From Marilutibacter aestuarii (GTDB taxonomy: Bacteria; Pseudomonadota; Gammaproteobacteria; Xanthomonadales; Xanthomonadaceae), in NCBI RefSeq assembly GCF_006546775.1, contig NZ_VICE01000090.1:1-57617 (forward strand): a stretch of 57,617 nucleotides of DNA. Reading direction: 5' to 3'. Both the position numbers and the translations under genes were made by a program. Below are positions 9,040 through 17,927 of this stretch, piece by piece. The notes beneath the pieces are model-generated. The model was not told where the DNA came from and did no database searches. It saw nothing but the letters and a program-made list of their open reading frames with translations. The number at the start of each line of letters is the position of its first letter. The stretch's first letter is position 1.

Positions 9040-10824
9040 TCAACGGGAGGGGTCGGCGTCGGTGCGCAGCACCGGGTACAGGTTGTAGCGGTCGTCCCAT
9101 GCGCTGTGCATCCGGTAGAAGTAGTCCAGTCGTGCCTGCGGACTGTCCGCGAAGGCCTTGTCCGATGCCACGCGCCGTTCGAAGGCGGATTTCAGGGCCG
9201 GGTCGCGGTCGAGCATCTCGCGCGCGACCTCCTCGGCGACATAGTCCTCCATGTACTCCTTGCGTTCGAAGGCGTTGTTGAACGCGCCCCAAGCGAGGAG
9301 GGCGTCGGGCGCAGCCGGCTCCAGCAGCGCCATGACCAGCCGCGCCTTGGGCTGCGCGATCGGCACGAACAGGGCGCCGGCGCGCAGGTCGTGGCGCCCG
9401 CGTGCCCAGTCCCCCTCGACCTCCAGGCGCTGGTGGCCTTCCAGCGGCGTGCTGGCGAACGTCGAGCTCGTGGCGCGGAAGGCCTCGGCCTCGACCCCTT
9501 CGACGGGGTGCGCCAGGCGTATGAAGCGGATGTCGTGCACGGCCAGCCGGGGCGCGACACGGTCGGCCTGCGCAGCCGGCACGAGGTAGCCGCCGCGCGG
9601 CGCGGTCGCGACGTCGTCCGGGACGATGCGGTCGTACAACGGGACCTTCCAGACCTGCGGTTGGCTTTCGTCGTAGCGGGTCATCAGCGCGCCGGACACC
9701 TCCGAGGGCGTGCGGGTGTAGGCATAGCCCCGGAACTCGATGGTGCGCGGCGTGTCGGTCGTCTTGTAGTCCAGAGGCACGGCTTCGCCACCCAGGCGGC
9801 TGGCACGCAGGTCGGCGTCGCGCGCCTGGCGCTGCCACTGGCGGCCGTGCCGGGCCACCAGGCTGAGCGATGCGAGGATGGTGTCGTGGGTGGCCTTGAC
9901 CCGCTCCGGATAGGTCTTCCAGGAGTGGGTCTCCACCAGCATGCCGATGCGGTTGCGCAGCCAGGGATAGCCGTGCGAGAAGCGCGGCGGGGCGACGCCG
10001 TCACGGAACCCCGAAGCCGGGTTGTCGTACTCGATGAAGGAGGGGTAGAAGGGCAGGGGCATGGAGCCGGCGCGCTCGAGCGCGGCCAGCACGCCGTCGC
10101 GGAACGCCAGGCCGACCTTGCGCATCCCGGCGTCGCCGGCATTCAAGGGCTCGACCTGGATCGAGATGTCGTGTTCGAACTTGGCGCCGTCGGTCACGTG
10201 CAGGTCGAGGTAGGCCAGCGGGTCCCAGGCGTTGTACAGCGCCAGCATCGCCTGCATCTCCGGCGCGTCGGCCTTGGCGTAGTCGCGGTTGAGGTTGTAG
10301 TTCTGCGCCGTCGTGCGCCAGCCCATTTCCTCCGGGCCCCGCTGGTTGGGCCGGTTCCAGGCCTTGAAGCGTTCATGCCCGTCGACGTTGAAAACCGGCA
10401 CGAACAGCAGGACCTGCGCGGCCAGCGGGTCGCCCTCGATCTCGCCGTCGAGCATTTCCCGCAGGGCCAGGAAGCCCGCGTCCTTGCCGTCGATCTCGCC
10501 GGCGTGGATGCCGCCCTGGACCAGGGTGACCGGCAGGCCCTGCTCGCGCGCCTGGGCCGGGGTGAACGCGCCGACGCGCGATGCCACCAGCAGTTTCATC
10601 GGCCGTCCCTCGGGCGTGGTGCCGAAGGTCTCGCACCGCACCGCGTCCGGATAGCGCGCGGCGAAGGCATCGCACAGCGCGATCACTTCCTCGTAGCGAC
10701 CCGTCCGGACGAACCCGCTGCGCTCGGCGACGGTCCGCAGGCCGTCGTCGGCGGTGGCCGCGGACACGGGAGGGGCGAGAGTGGTGCAGGCAAGGACGAG
10801 GGCAGTGCAGAGGCGTCGGATCAT
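9040..10824 (-). CDS. Secreted M14 family zinc carboxypeptidase
   Basis: 594 residues with a Sec signal peptide (MIRRLCTALVLAC, cleavage near AATA, about 23). The M14 zinc site is complete: HxxE at H107/E110 in GGIHAGEIDG, the third ligand H209 in DLHVTDG, and catalytic Glu E299 in LVETHSW. The region after about 330 is a long C-terminal extension without an obvious match. M14 enzymes remove C-terminal residues or cleave gamma-D-glutamyl bonds; the substrate here is unknown. The ATG at 10824 is chosen because the signal peptide begins there; the frame is open further upstream but without signal-like sequence. It is divergent from the POT peptide transporter, suggesting use of extracellular peptides. 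Confidence 0.9.
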   Translation of the reverse strand: MIRRLCTALVLACTTLAPPVSAATADDGLRTVAERSGFVRTGRYEEVIALCDAFAARYPDAVRCETFGTTPEGRPMKLLVASRVGAFTPAQAREQGLPVTLVQGGIHAGEIDGKDAGFLALREMLDGEIEGDPLAAQVLLFVPVFNVDGHERFKAWNRPNQRGPEEMGWRTTAQNYNLNRDYAKADAPEMQAMLALYNAWDPLAYLDLHVTDGAKFEHDISIQVEPLNAGDAGMRKVGLAFRDGVLAALERAGSMPLPFYPSFIEYDNPASGFRDGVAPPRFSHGYPWLRNRIGMLVETHSWKTYPERVKATHDTILASLSLVARHGRQWQRQARDADLRASRLGGEAVPLDYKTTDTPRTIEFRGYAYTRTPSEVSGALMTRYDESQPQVWKVPLYDRIVPDDVATAPRGGYLVPAAQADRVAPRLAVHDIRFIRLAHPVEGVEAEAFRATSSTFASTPLEGHQRLEVEGDWARGRHDLRAGALFVPIAQPKARLVMALLEPAAPDALLAWGAFNNAFERKEYMEDYVAEEVAREMLDRDPALKSAFERRVASDKAFADSPQARLDYFYRMHSAWDDRYNLYPVLRTDADPSR

Positions 10825-11074
10825 CGTAGTTCTGGCAGCGGATGGCAGTGCCGACATGTTAACGGAGCCGTGGCGTTTGGCCCTGGCGCGGGGCACGTCT
10901 GCTGCCACCTGCCGTCGGCAGTGAGCGGCCCGGAGCGGCATGCGTACGGACGCGGGGCCCTGCCGCCGACTGGAGCGATGGGTGCCAATGCCCGCTTTGC
11001 CGGCATGGGGGCATCCCCCGAGAGGACGATCTGCGGTAGGCTCGCGGGTTAGTGCCTGCTCCCTGGACCGCCTG

Positions 11075-12655
11075 ATGTCGACGAACGCCGCAGCCCCCTC
11101 AACGCCCGGGAAGATGCCCCGGCAGATCCCCTACATCATCGGCAACGAGGCCTGCGAGCGGTTCAGCTTCTACGGGATGCGCAACATCCTGGTCCCGTTC
11201 CTGGTCAGCAGCGTGCTGCTGGCCTACCTGCCCGAGGCGGACCGCGACGGCGCGGCGAAGGACATCTTCCACACCTTCGTCATCGGCGTGTACTTCTTCC
11301 CCCTGCTGGGCGGTTGGCTGTCGGACCGCTTCTTCGGCAAGTACAACACCGTGTTCTGGCTGTCGCTGGTCTACTGCGCGGGCCATGCCTGCCTGGCGCT
11401 GTTCGAGGAGAACCGCACCGGCTTCTATACCGGCCTGTTCCTGATCGCGTTGGGCTCGGGCGGCATCAAGCCCCTGGTGTCGGCCTTCGTCGGCGACCAG
11501 TTCGACCAGAGCAACAAGACCCTGGCCAAGGTGGTCTACGACGCCTTCTACTGGACGATCAACTTCGGCTCGTTCTTCGCGTCCTTGCTGATGCCGCTGT
11601 TCCTGCGCGAGCTGGGGCCGAGCATCGCGTTCGGCATACCGGGCATCCTGATGTTCGTCGCCACGGTGATCTTCTGGAGCGGGCGCCACAAGTACATCCA
11701 CGAGCCGCCGTCGCCGCGCGACCCCCACGGCTTCCTGGCGGTGGTGAAGACCTCGCTGTTCGGCGCGGGCAGCGGCGGTGGCACCGTCCTGGCGGTCGCC
11801 GGCATGGTGCTGGCGGTGGCCTCGCTGGGCCTGATCCCGGCGCTGGGCTTCGTCAAGGCGGCGCTGATCGGGCTGGGCGTGCTGATCGCCCTGGTCGGCA
11901 TCGGAGCGTCCATGCAGCTCGACCGCGCGCGCGGCCGGCATCCCGACGTGGCGGTGGAGGGCGTGCGTGCGGTGCTGCGCATCCTGATCGTGTTCGCCCT
12001 GGTCACGCCGTTCTGGTCGCTGTTCGACCAGAAGGCCTCCACCTGGGTGCTGCAGGGTGCGGACATGCGCATCCCGCACGAAAGCTGGTGGTGGCCGAGC
12101 TGGCTGGTGAAGGAGGCCGCGCAGATGCAGGCGCTCAACCCGATCATGGTCATGGCGCTGATCCCCTTCAACAACCTGGTGCTGTATCCGGCCTTGCGGC
12201 GGATGGGCTTCGAGCCCACGGCCCTGAAGCGGATGGGCTTCGGCATCGCGTTCTCGGGCCTGGCGTGGATCGTCGCCGGCATCGTGCAGCTGTGGATCGA
12301 CGGCGGCGACCCGGTCTCGCTGGCCTGGCAGATCCTGCCCTATGCGTTGCTCACCTTCGGCGAGGTGCTGGTGTCGGCCACCGGCCTGGAATTCGCCTAC
12401 AGCCAGGCGCCCAAGTCGATGAAGGGCACGATCATGAGCTTCTGGCTGCTGTCGGTGTCCTACGGCAACCTCTGGGTGCTGATGACCAATGCCGCGGTGC
12501 GCAACGACGCCGTCACCTCGCAGATCGCCAGCACCGGGCTCAGCGAGAACGCCTTCCTGATGTTCTTCTTCGCGGCGTTCGCCTTCGTCGCGGCCCTGCT
12601 GTTCGGGTGGTACGCCAAGCACTACCCGATGCAGGACCACTACCGCACGGTCTGA
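11075..12655 (+). CDS. POT/PTR2 family proton-dependent oligopeptide transporter
   Basis: 526 residues with about 12-14 transmembrane helices. The POT signature ExxERFxxY is present (E25, E28, R29 in NEACERFSFYG), followed by the MFS loop GGWLSDRFFGK. The family imports di- and tripeptides with protons across the inner membrane. The ATG at 11075 (MSTNAAAP) precedes a family-typical short cytoplasmic N-terminus; the open frame upstream is GC-driven. The rhomboid gene starts 12 bases after the stop, so the two are probably one transcript. The secreted M14 carboxypeptidase is divergent, which fits a peptide-scavenging unit. Confidence 0.94.
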   Translation: MSTNAAAPSTPGKMPRQIPYIIGNEACERFSFYGMRNILVPFLVSSVLLAYLPEADRDGAAKDIFHTFVIGVYFFPLLGGWLSDRFFGKYNTVFWLSLVYCAGHACLALFEENRTGFYTGLFLIALGSGGIKPLVSAFVGDQFDQSNKTLAKVVYDAFYWTINFGSFFASLLMPLFLRELGPSIAFGIPGILMFVATVIFWSGRHKYIHEPPSPRDPHGFLAVVKTSLFGAGSGGGTVLAVAGMVLAVASLGLIPALGFVKAALIGLGVLIALVGIGASMQLDRARGRHPDVAVEGVRAVLRILIVFALVTPFWSLFDQKASTWVLQGADMRIPHESWWWPSWLVKEAAQMQALNPIMVMALIPFNNLVLYPALRRMGFEPTALKRMGFGIAFSGLAWIVAGIVQLWIDGGDPVSLAWQILPYALLTFGEVLVSATGLEFAYSQAPKSMKGTIMSFWLLSVSYGNLWVLMTNAAVRNDAVTSQIASTGLSENAFLMFFFAAFAFVAALLFGWYAKHYPMQDHYRTV

Positions 12656-12667
12656 CGGAGCGCCCGC

Positions 12668-13270
12668 ATGCTGACCCTGATCCTGATCGCCGTCACCGTG
12701 CTGGTGTCATGGCAGGCGTTCGAGCGGCCCCGGCTGATCGAGCGCCTGATCCTGTGGCCGCCGGCGATCGAGCGCAATCACCAGTACGACCGCCTGGTGA
12801 CGCATGGCTTCATCCATGCCGACTGGCAGCACCTGCTGTTCAACATGATCACGCTGTTCTTCTTCGGACGCGCGGTCGAGCCGGTGTTCGCCCAGTTGCT
12901 GGGCCCGGTGGGTTACGTGTTCTTCTACCTGTCGGCGATCGTGGTGGCGATCCTGCCGACCTGGCTCCGCCATCGGCATGATCCGCGCTATCGCAGCCTG
13001 GGCGCGTCGGGCGCGGTGTCGGCGGTGCTGTTCGCCTACATCCTGCTGTCGCCGTGGTCGCTGATCTTCGTGTTCTTCCTGCCGGTGCCGGCGATCCTCT
13101 ACGGCGTGTTCTACGTCGGCTATTCGTTCTGGATGGACCGCCAGGGCGGGGACAACATCAACCACAGCGCCCATCTGTCCGGGGCGATCTACGGCGTGCT
13201 GTTCATGCTGCTGATGGAGCCGCGCGTGGGTGCGGTCTTCCTGGAGAGGCTGCTCAACCCGTCGTTCTGA
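12668..13270 (+). CDS. Rhomboid family intramembrane serine protease
   Basis: 200 residues, six hydrophobic segments. The catalytic dyad is visible: S114 in GASG (112-115) and H169 in SAHLSGA. The HxxxN motif (H55, N59 in HLLFNM) that builds the oxyanion hole is also present. Rhomboids cleave transmembrane substrates within the inner membrane. Only 12 bases separate it from the POT transporter stop, so translation is likely linked. It may act in quality control of membrane proteins; a specific link to the transporter is only contextual. Confidence 0.92.
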   Translation: MLTLILIAVTVLVSWQAFERPRLIERLILWPPAIERNHQYDRLVTHGFIHADWQHLLFNMITLFFFGRAVEPVFAQLLGPVGYVFFYLSAIVVAILPTWLRHRHDPRYRSLGASGAVSAVLFAYILLSPWSLIFVFFLPVPAILYGVFYVGYSFWMDRQGGDNINHSAHLSGAIYGVLFMLLMEPRVGAVFLERLLNPSF

Positions 13271-13282
13271 ACGTGGCCCGGT

Positions 13283-13304
13283 GGTCCGGGGCCGGCCCGG
13301 GACC
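13283..13304 (+). terminator. GC-rich near-palindrome between convergent genes
   Basis: A 22-base sequence, palindromic except for one mismatched pair of positions, lies 13 bases after the rhomboid stop and before the convergent 65-residue gene. It could form a hairpin that ends both transcripts. There is no T tract on either side, so factor-independent termination is doubtful. Confidence 0.35.
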
Positions 13305-13330
13305 GGCCGTGGGCGTGCGGTCCTGACGGC

Positions 13331-13528
13331 TCAGGCCGCCATCATGGTCTCGACGGGCATGTCTTCCAGGGACTGGCCGTAGGCGCGCGCGAGGCGCTGG
13401 TAGACCTCATGGTCGATCACGGAGAACTCCTCGGCGCCGGCGTTGCCGTTGCGGACCATGGAGAACAGGCGCTCGACGAGGACGGAGTCGCTGGCGGCGT
13501 GGATCAGGGCAATCTGGTTGTCGGTCAT
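13331..13528 (-). CDS. Small conserved-looking protein of unknown function
   Basis: 65 residues, MTDNQIALIHAASDS at the start, no membrane segment, no cysteines, acidic. Predicted helical throughout. I do not recognise the family. The start is supported by AGGGGAG 8 bases upstream of the ATG at 13528, and the compact reading frame and codon use resemble its neighbours. It stands alone, convergent with the rhomboid gene, with a 329-base non-coding stretch upstream. Confidence 0.7.
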   Translation of the reverse strand: MTDNQIALIHAASDSVLVERLFSMVRNGNAGAEEFSVIDHEVYQRLARAYGQSLEDMPVETMMAA

Positions 13529-13857
13529 GGACTTAGCTCCCCTCGGTGATCGTTACCTCAATTCCCAAGCATGTTCCGTGCCAACGCTTCAGCTTCCTTT
13601 CATCTCACGGTGTGCCAAAAAAAATGTGACGAAGTACGTCAATTCTGGTCCTGCAATGGAGGCTCCTGCCCTTGGACGCCGTCCGCGGACCACCCGGCGT
13701 CGGCGGCATCACTTGCGGTGCAGCGGCCCCATGGTAAGGATGGACCGCCCGGTACCGGTGTCCTGCGAGATGAGCAAACGGCGCTGGCCATCGGCGCCGG
13801 TCACGTCCCCACCGGGGCAGCCGGCACGCTTCCCGATCCCGTCCCTTGGAGCCAGGC
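13529..13857. other. Non-coding gap with an A8 tract and a small hairpin
   Basis: No convincing gene. An ORF from 13571 (MFRANASASF) has no ribosome-binding site or recognisable family. The stretch is less G+C-rich than its surroundings. It holds A8 at 13617-13624 followed by TGACG-AAGTA-CGTCA (13627-13641). On the minus strand this reads as a 5-base-pair hairpin followed by T8, a weak terminator or attenuator upstream of the 65-residue gene. Confidence 0.5.
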
Positions 13858-14160
13858 ATGAGCCCCCAGAACCCGACCCCGTCCCACGCCCCGGAGATCC
13901 ACCACGACGGCGACGTGCGCCGGTTCGCCACCACCGTCGACGGCGCGAAGGCCTACCTGGACTATCGCCAGGCCGATGGTGTCATGAGCATCACCCACAC
14001 CTGGGTGCCTGCCGAGATCGGCGGGCGCGGCATCGCCGGCCAGCTGGTGCGCGCCGCGCTCGAGCATGCGCGCGCGTCCGGGCTGAAGGTCGAGCCCGCC
14101 TGTTCGTATGCCGCCGGCTGGATCCAGCGCCACCCCGAGTACGCCGACCTGGTGGCCTGA
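13858..14160 (+). CDS. Small GNAT-type N-acetyltransferase (YjdJ/NATD1-like)
   Basis: 100 residues, the length of single-domain GNAT-like proteins. The acetyl-CoA-binding stretch reads GGRGIAGQLVRAAL (about 55-68), and the C-terminal CSYAAGWIQRHPEYADLV is characteristic of the YjdJ/NATD1 group. The acceptor substrate is unknown in this group. GGAG 6 bases upstream supports the ATG at 13858; an in-frame TTG at 13846 overlaps that site and is rejected. It stands alone, ahead of the DUF3298 lipoprotein gene. Confidence 0.88.
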   Translation: MSPQNPTPSHAPEIHHDGDVRRFATTVDGAKAYLDYRQADGVMSITHTWVPAEIGGRGIAGQLVRAALEHARASGLKVEPACSYAAGWIQRHPEYADLVA

Positions 14161-14317
14161 GCAGGAGGGGGCAGGCCTGCGGTCCTTGCGCTGGGCACCC
14201 CGCGAGGGTGGCCGCTGGCGTCCCGGGCATGCGTTTTCCCGTGCGGCGCGGGCCCGTGACCCTCACGTCACGCGGCCCCCGATAACGTTCGCGCATCGAA
14301 GACACAGGGGCCCCCGG

Positions 14318-15187
14318 ATGAGTTCGTACCTTGCCGTTTCGCCGCCACGCCTGCGCGACGCGCTCCTGGCTTGCGGCCTGGCAGTCGTGCTGGCCAGCTG
14401 CGATCGCGGCGGCGGCACGCCCGAGGCGGAGCCGCCGACGGGCGGCGCGCTCGACGCTGTGGATCAGCCCGCAGCATCCGCGCCGGACACGCCCGTGGGC
14501 CCGGTGGAACTGGTCGACGTCTCCGACGCCACCGCCGACTATGTCGTCGGGATCACCTATCCGCCTTCCGCGGCCCGCTATCCCGCCCTGGCGGCCCGAC
14601 TGAAGGCCTATGCCGACGCGGCCCGCGACGACCTCATGCAGGCCGTGCAGGCGAAGGGCGAGGGTGGCCCACCGAGCCTTTACGACCTGTCGCTGTCGTT
14701 CACCGAAGTGGTCGACACGCCCGAGCTGTTCGCCGTCGCCGCGGAAGGCAGCAGCTATACCGGCGGTGCGCACAGCGCGCCCCTGCTGGCGCGCTTCGTA
14801 TGGCTGCCCAAGGAGAACCGCCTGCTCGAGATCACCGACCTCATTCCGGAGGGCGACGGCTGGCGGGACATCGCCGGGATGGTGCGCGAGCAGCTTCACA
14901 CCTCGCTCTCGCAGCGTATCGACGCCGACAAGCTGGAGCCGGGCGAGCGCGACGCCATGGCGCGCGAGGCAGGACGCATGATCGACGACGGCACCGGCCC
15001 CGAGCCGGAGAACTACCGCGATTTCGAGCCCGTTGTCGACCGCAGCGGGCGCATCGTCGCCATTCGCTTCGTGTTTCCGCCCTACCAGGTGGGGCCGTAT
15101 TCCGATGGCGCGCAGAGCGTCGAGATTCCCGCGGCCGCGCTGCGTCCCCACGTGGCCCAGGCATACCGCGACCTGTTCGTTCCCTAG
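14318..15187 (+). CDS. Lipoprotein with DUF4163 and DUF3298 (RsiV/PdaC-like) domains
   Basis: 289 residues. The signal peptide ends in a lipobox LASC (Cys28). A DUF4163-like region (about 65-160) contains the SSYTGGAHSAP stretch, and a DUF3298-like region (about 205-289) contains YQVGPYSDGAQSVEIP. These paired domains occur in RsiV-type anti-sigma factors, where the extracellular part binds lysozyme, and attached to polysaccharide deacetylases. Here there is no transmembrane or cytosolic anti-sigma part and no deacetylase, only the lipid anchor. Envelope location is clear; lysozyme binding would be an inference from the family. Confidence 0.87.
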   Translation: MSSYLAVSPPRLRDALLACGLAVVLASCDRGGGTPEAEPPTGGALDAVDQPAASAPDTPVGPVELVDVSDATADYVVGITYPPSAARYPALAARLKAYADAARDDLMQAVQAKGEGGPPSLYDLSLSFTEVVDTPELFAVAAEGSSYTGGAHSAPLLARFVWLPKENRLLEITDLIPEGDGWRDIAGMVREQLHTSLSQRIDADKLEPGERDAMAREAGRMIDDGTGPEPENYRDFEPVVDRSGRIVAIRFVFPPYQVGPYSDGAQSVEIPAAALRPHVAQAYRDLFVP

Positions 15188-15275
15188 TCCGGTCGTCGCT
15201 CCGGGCCGCCTTGACCTGACGCTGACGCCCCGTGGCGATATGGTAGGGGCCGGGTACAGGCAAGCGGGGACCCGC

Positions 15276-16445
15276 ATGGCAGACGCCTCGAACCTGATCG
15301 GTCACCGATCCGCGACGCGCGGCTTCGCGCGCGAGCGCGTGCACGCGCTGCTCGCCTCGGCCGGCGTACGCGTCCGCGAGGGCGACGGCGGCGGCAGCCA
15401 GGACGATGAACTGGTGGTGCACGACCGGCGTCTTTACGGTCGGCTGCTGTTGCAGGGCTCGCTGGGCCTGGGCGAGGCCTACATGGACGGCTGGTGGGAC
15501 GCGCCGTCGCTGGACGGGGTGCTCGCGCGGATCCTCGGCGCGCGGCTGGACCGTCGCGTCACCGGCGTGGCCGCGCGCCTGGACGGACTGCGTGCCCGCT
15601 GGTTCAACCTGCAGACCCGACGCCGAAGCCGCGAGGTCGGCCGAAGGCACTATGACCTCGGCAACGACCTCTACCGCGCCATGCTCGGCAAGCGGCTGGT
15701 CTACAGCTGCGGCTACTGGCGCGAGGCCGGTGACCTGGACGCCGCCCAGGAGGCCAAGCTCGACCTCGTCTGCCGCAAGCTGGGCCTGCGCCCGGGCATG
15801 CGCGTGCTCGACATCGGCTGCGGATGGGGCGAGGCGCTGAAGTTTGCCTGCGAGCGATATGGCGTCCGCGGCGTCGGCGTGACCATCTCCGCCGAGCAGG
15901 CCGGTTTCGCCCGCGCATTGTGCGCCGGACTCCCGGTCGAGATCCGGTTGCAGGACTACCGCGACGTCGACGAGCGCTTCGACCGCATCTTCTCGATCGG
16001 CATGTTCGAGCATGTCGGCCACGCCAACTACACCGCCTTCATGGACGTCATGCGCCGATGCCTGCCGGACGACGGCCTGTGCCTGCTGCATACGATCGGT
16101 CGCAACGTGTCGCGGCGGATCACCGATCCCTGGATCGCGCGCTACATCTTCCCCAACTCGATGCTGCCCTCGGCGATGCAGGTCAGCCATGCCGTGGAAG
16201 GGCGCTTCGTCATCGAGGACTGGCACAACTTCGGTACCGACTACGACCGCACCCTGCAGGCTTGGCGAGACAACATCGAACAGGCCTGGGAGCGCCTGCC
16301 GGCCCGATACGACGCCCGCTTCCGGCGGATGTGGCGCTTCTACCTGGCCGGTGCCATGGCCAGCTTCCGGACCCGGCGCGCGCAGCTGTGGCAATGGGTG
16401 CTCTCGCCCCATGGCGTCCCCGGCGGCTACGTCGCGCCGCGCTGA
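15276..16445 (+). CDS. cfa: Cyclopropane-fatty-acyl-phospholipid synthase
   Basis: 389 residues. It transfers a methylene group from S-adenosylmethionine to unsaturated acyl chains of membrane phospholipids, usually on entry to stationary phase or under acid stress. Seen: HYDLGNDLY (125-133), YSCGYW (143-148), the SAM-binding loop VLDIGCGWG (177-185), and the family string MFEHVGHANY. The length matches E. coli Cfa. The ATG at 15276 follows GGGGA by about 5 bases. The next gene, a glycerophosphodiesterase, also acts in lipid metabolism but is 123 bases away. Confidence 0.94.
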   Translation: MADASNLIGHRSATRGFARERVHALLASAGVRVREGDGGGSQDDELVVHDRRLYGRLLLQGSLGLGEAYMDGWWDAPSLDGVLARILGARLDRRVTGVAARLDGLRARWFNLQTRRRSREVGRRHYDLGNDLYRAMLGKRLVYSCGYWREAGDLDAAQEAKLDLVCRKLGLRPGMRVLDIGCGWGEALKFACERYGVRGVGVTISAEQAGFARALCAGLPVEIRLQDYRDVDERFDRIFSIGMFEHVGHANYTAFMDVMRRCLPDDGLCLLHTIGRNVSRRITDPWIARYIFPNSMLPSAMQVSHAVEGRFVIEDWHNFGTDYDRTLQAWRDNIEQAWERLPARYDARFRRMWRFYLAGAMASFRTRRAQLWQWVLSPHGVPGGYVAPR

Positions 16446-16568
16446 GCGACGCCCGTCACGGGGTCACGCCGCCGTTGCCGGGCGGTAACGCGCGCGACAT
16501 GCCCGCACACGAAGCTGGCGTCGCCGGCGGAGGGGGTGCTGGCGCCACCCCCGCCATTGGAGGCACGC

Positions 16569-17927
16569 ATGAACCCGGACACCCCCGTAGCCCCGTGCCG
16601 TCGCGCGACTGCCCGCAGGCGGCTTGCCTGCCTCTTGCTGGCAGGCTGCAGCGTCACGCATGGTTTGCCGGCACTCGCCGCCGGTCCCTCCGCGGCGGAT
16701 GGCGCCAAGGCCCACGCCGCGCCGTCGCACCATCGCCCGCGCGCACCGCGCGACGGCCTCATCGTCATCGCCCATCGCGGCGCCAGCGGCTACCGGCCCG
16801 AGCACACCCTGGAGGCCTATCGCCTGGCGATACGACAGGGCGCTGACTTCATCGAGCCCGACCTGGTCGCCACGCGCGACGGCGTGCTCATCGCCCGCCA
16901 CGAGAACGAGATATCCGGGACCACCGACGTTGCCCGCCATCCGGAGTTCGCCGATCGCCGCACGACCAAGCGCGTCGACGGCCAGCTGGTCACCGGCTGG
17001 TTCACGGAAGACTTCACCCTCGCCGAGATCCGCCGGTTGCGTGCGCGCGAGCGTATCCCCGGCATACGCCCGGACAATGCCCGCTTCGACGGCCTGTACA
17101 CGATTCCCACCTTCGCCGAGATCCTGCGACTGGCCGCGCGCGAGAGCCGCGGGCATCGCCGCATCGGGGTGTATCCGGAAACCAAGCACCCCACCTACTT
17201 CGCGCGCGAGGGTCGCAGGCTGGACGGCTCGCCGATCGGCATCTCGCTCGGGCAGGCTCTGGTCGAGACCCTGGTGGAGGAGGGTTTCACCGATCCCCGG
17301 CGGGTCTTCATCCAGAGCTTCGAGTTCGAGAACCTGATCGAGCTGCACGAGGCGATCATGCCGGCGGCAGGCGTCGACCTGCCGCTGGTCCAGCTCTACG
17401 ACGACCTGGACACGGCCGTGCCCTACGACCTGGCCTACAACGTGGCGCAAGGACGCGACCTGGCGACCGTGTACGGCGAGCTCGGCAGCAAGGTCGAGGG
17501 CGGCCTGCAGGCCGGCACGCCGTATGGCGCGTTCGCCACGCCGGCGGTGCTGGGCTGGATGAAGGCGAACTACGCCAGCGGGGTGGGGCCGTGGAAGGGC
17601 AACCTGCTGCCGCGCGCACCGCTGGCGCCACCGGTCGATGGCGACGGCGACGGCGAGGCGGAGGTGGTCTCGCGCAGCACCGCGCGCGTGCATCCGATGC
17701 TCGGCGATGCACTGGCGCAGGGCCTGCTGGTGCATCCCTATACCCTGCGCGCCGAAGAGGGCTACCTCGCTCAGGCGCCGAACGGCAACGTCGCCACGGC
17801 GCTGGCCGAAGCCGTCCAGTTGTATGGGCTGGGCGTCAACGGCTTCTTCATCGACCAGCCGGACGTGGGCGTCGCCGCCCGCGACATCTTCCGCGAGATC
17901 AACCGGCCGCTGATCGAGGGGCGTTGA
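16569..17927 (+). CDS. glpQ: Glycerophosphodiester phosphodiesterase (GlpQ-like), exported
   Basis: 452 residues. It hydrolyses glycerophosphodiesters to glycerol-3-phosphate and an alcohol, here outside the cytoplasm. The active site is present: HRGASGYRPEHT with H69/R70, metal ligands E96 and D98 in FIEPDLV, and general acid/base H111 in ARHENEIS. The signal sequence carries a LAGC match (Cys27), so it may be a lipoprotein; a Sec-cleaved soluble form is also possible. GGAGG just upstream supports the ATG at 16569. An insert rich in Asp and Gly near 358-363 (DGDGDGE) resembles a calcium-binding loop. Its last 29 bases overlap the end of the convergent sirtuin gene. Confidence 0.93.
   Translation: MNPDTPVAPCRRATARRRLACLLLAGCSVTHGLPALAAGPSAADGAKAHAAPSHHRPRAPRDGLIVIAHRGASGYRPEHTLEAYRLAIRQGADFIEPDLVATRDGVLIARHENEISGTTDVARHPEFADRRTTKRVDGQLVTGWFTEDFTLAEIRRLRARERIPGIRPDNARFDGLYTIPTFAEILRLAARESRGHRRIGVYPETKHPTYFAREGRRLDGSPIGISLGQALVETLVEEGFTDPRRVFIQSFEFENLIELHEAIMPAAGVDLPLVQLYDDLDTAVPYDLAYNVAQGRDLATVYGELGSKVEGGLQAGTPYGAFATPAVLGWMKANYASGVGPWKGNLLPRAPLAPPVDGDGDGEAEVVSRSTARVHPMLGDALAQGLLVHPYTLRAEEGYLAQAPNGNVATALAEAVQLYGLGVNGFFIDQPDVGVAARDIFREINRPLIEGR

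Noticed and set aside
8794-11052. Long plus-strand ORF opposite the M14 gene
   Set aside because: Composition-driven antisense frame covering the M14 coding region with its complete zinc site.
13571-13861. 96-codon ORF in the gap after the rhomboid
   Set aside because: No ribosome-binding site, atypical composition, no recognisable domain. It runs into the GNAT start.
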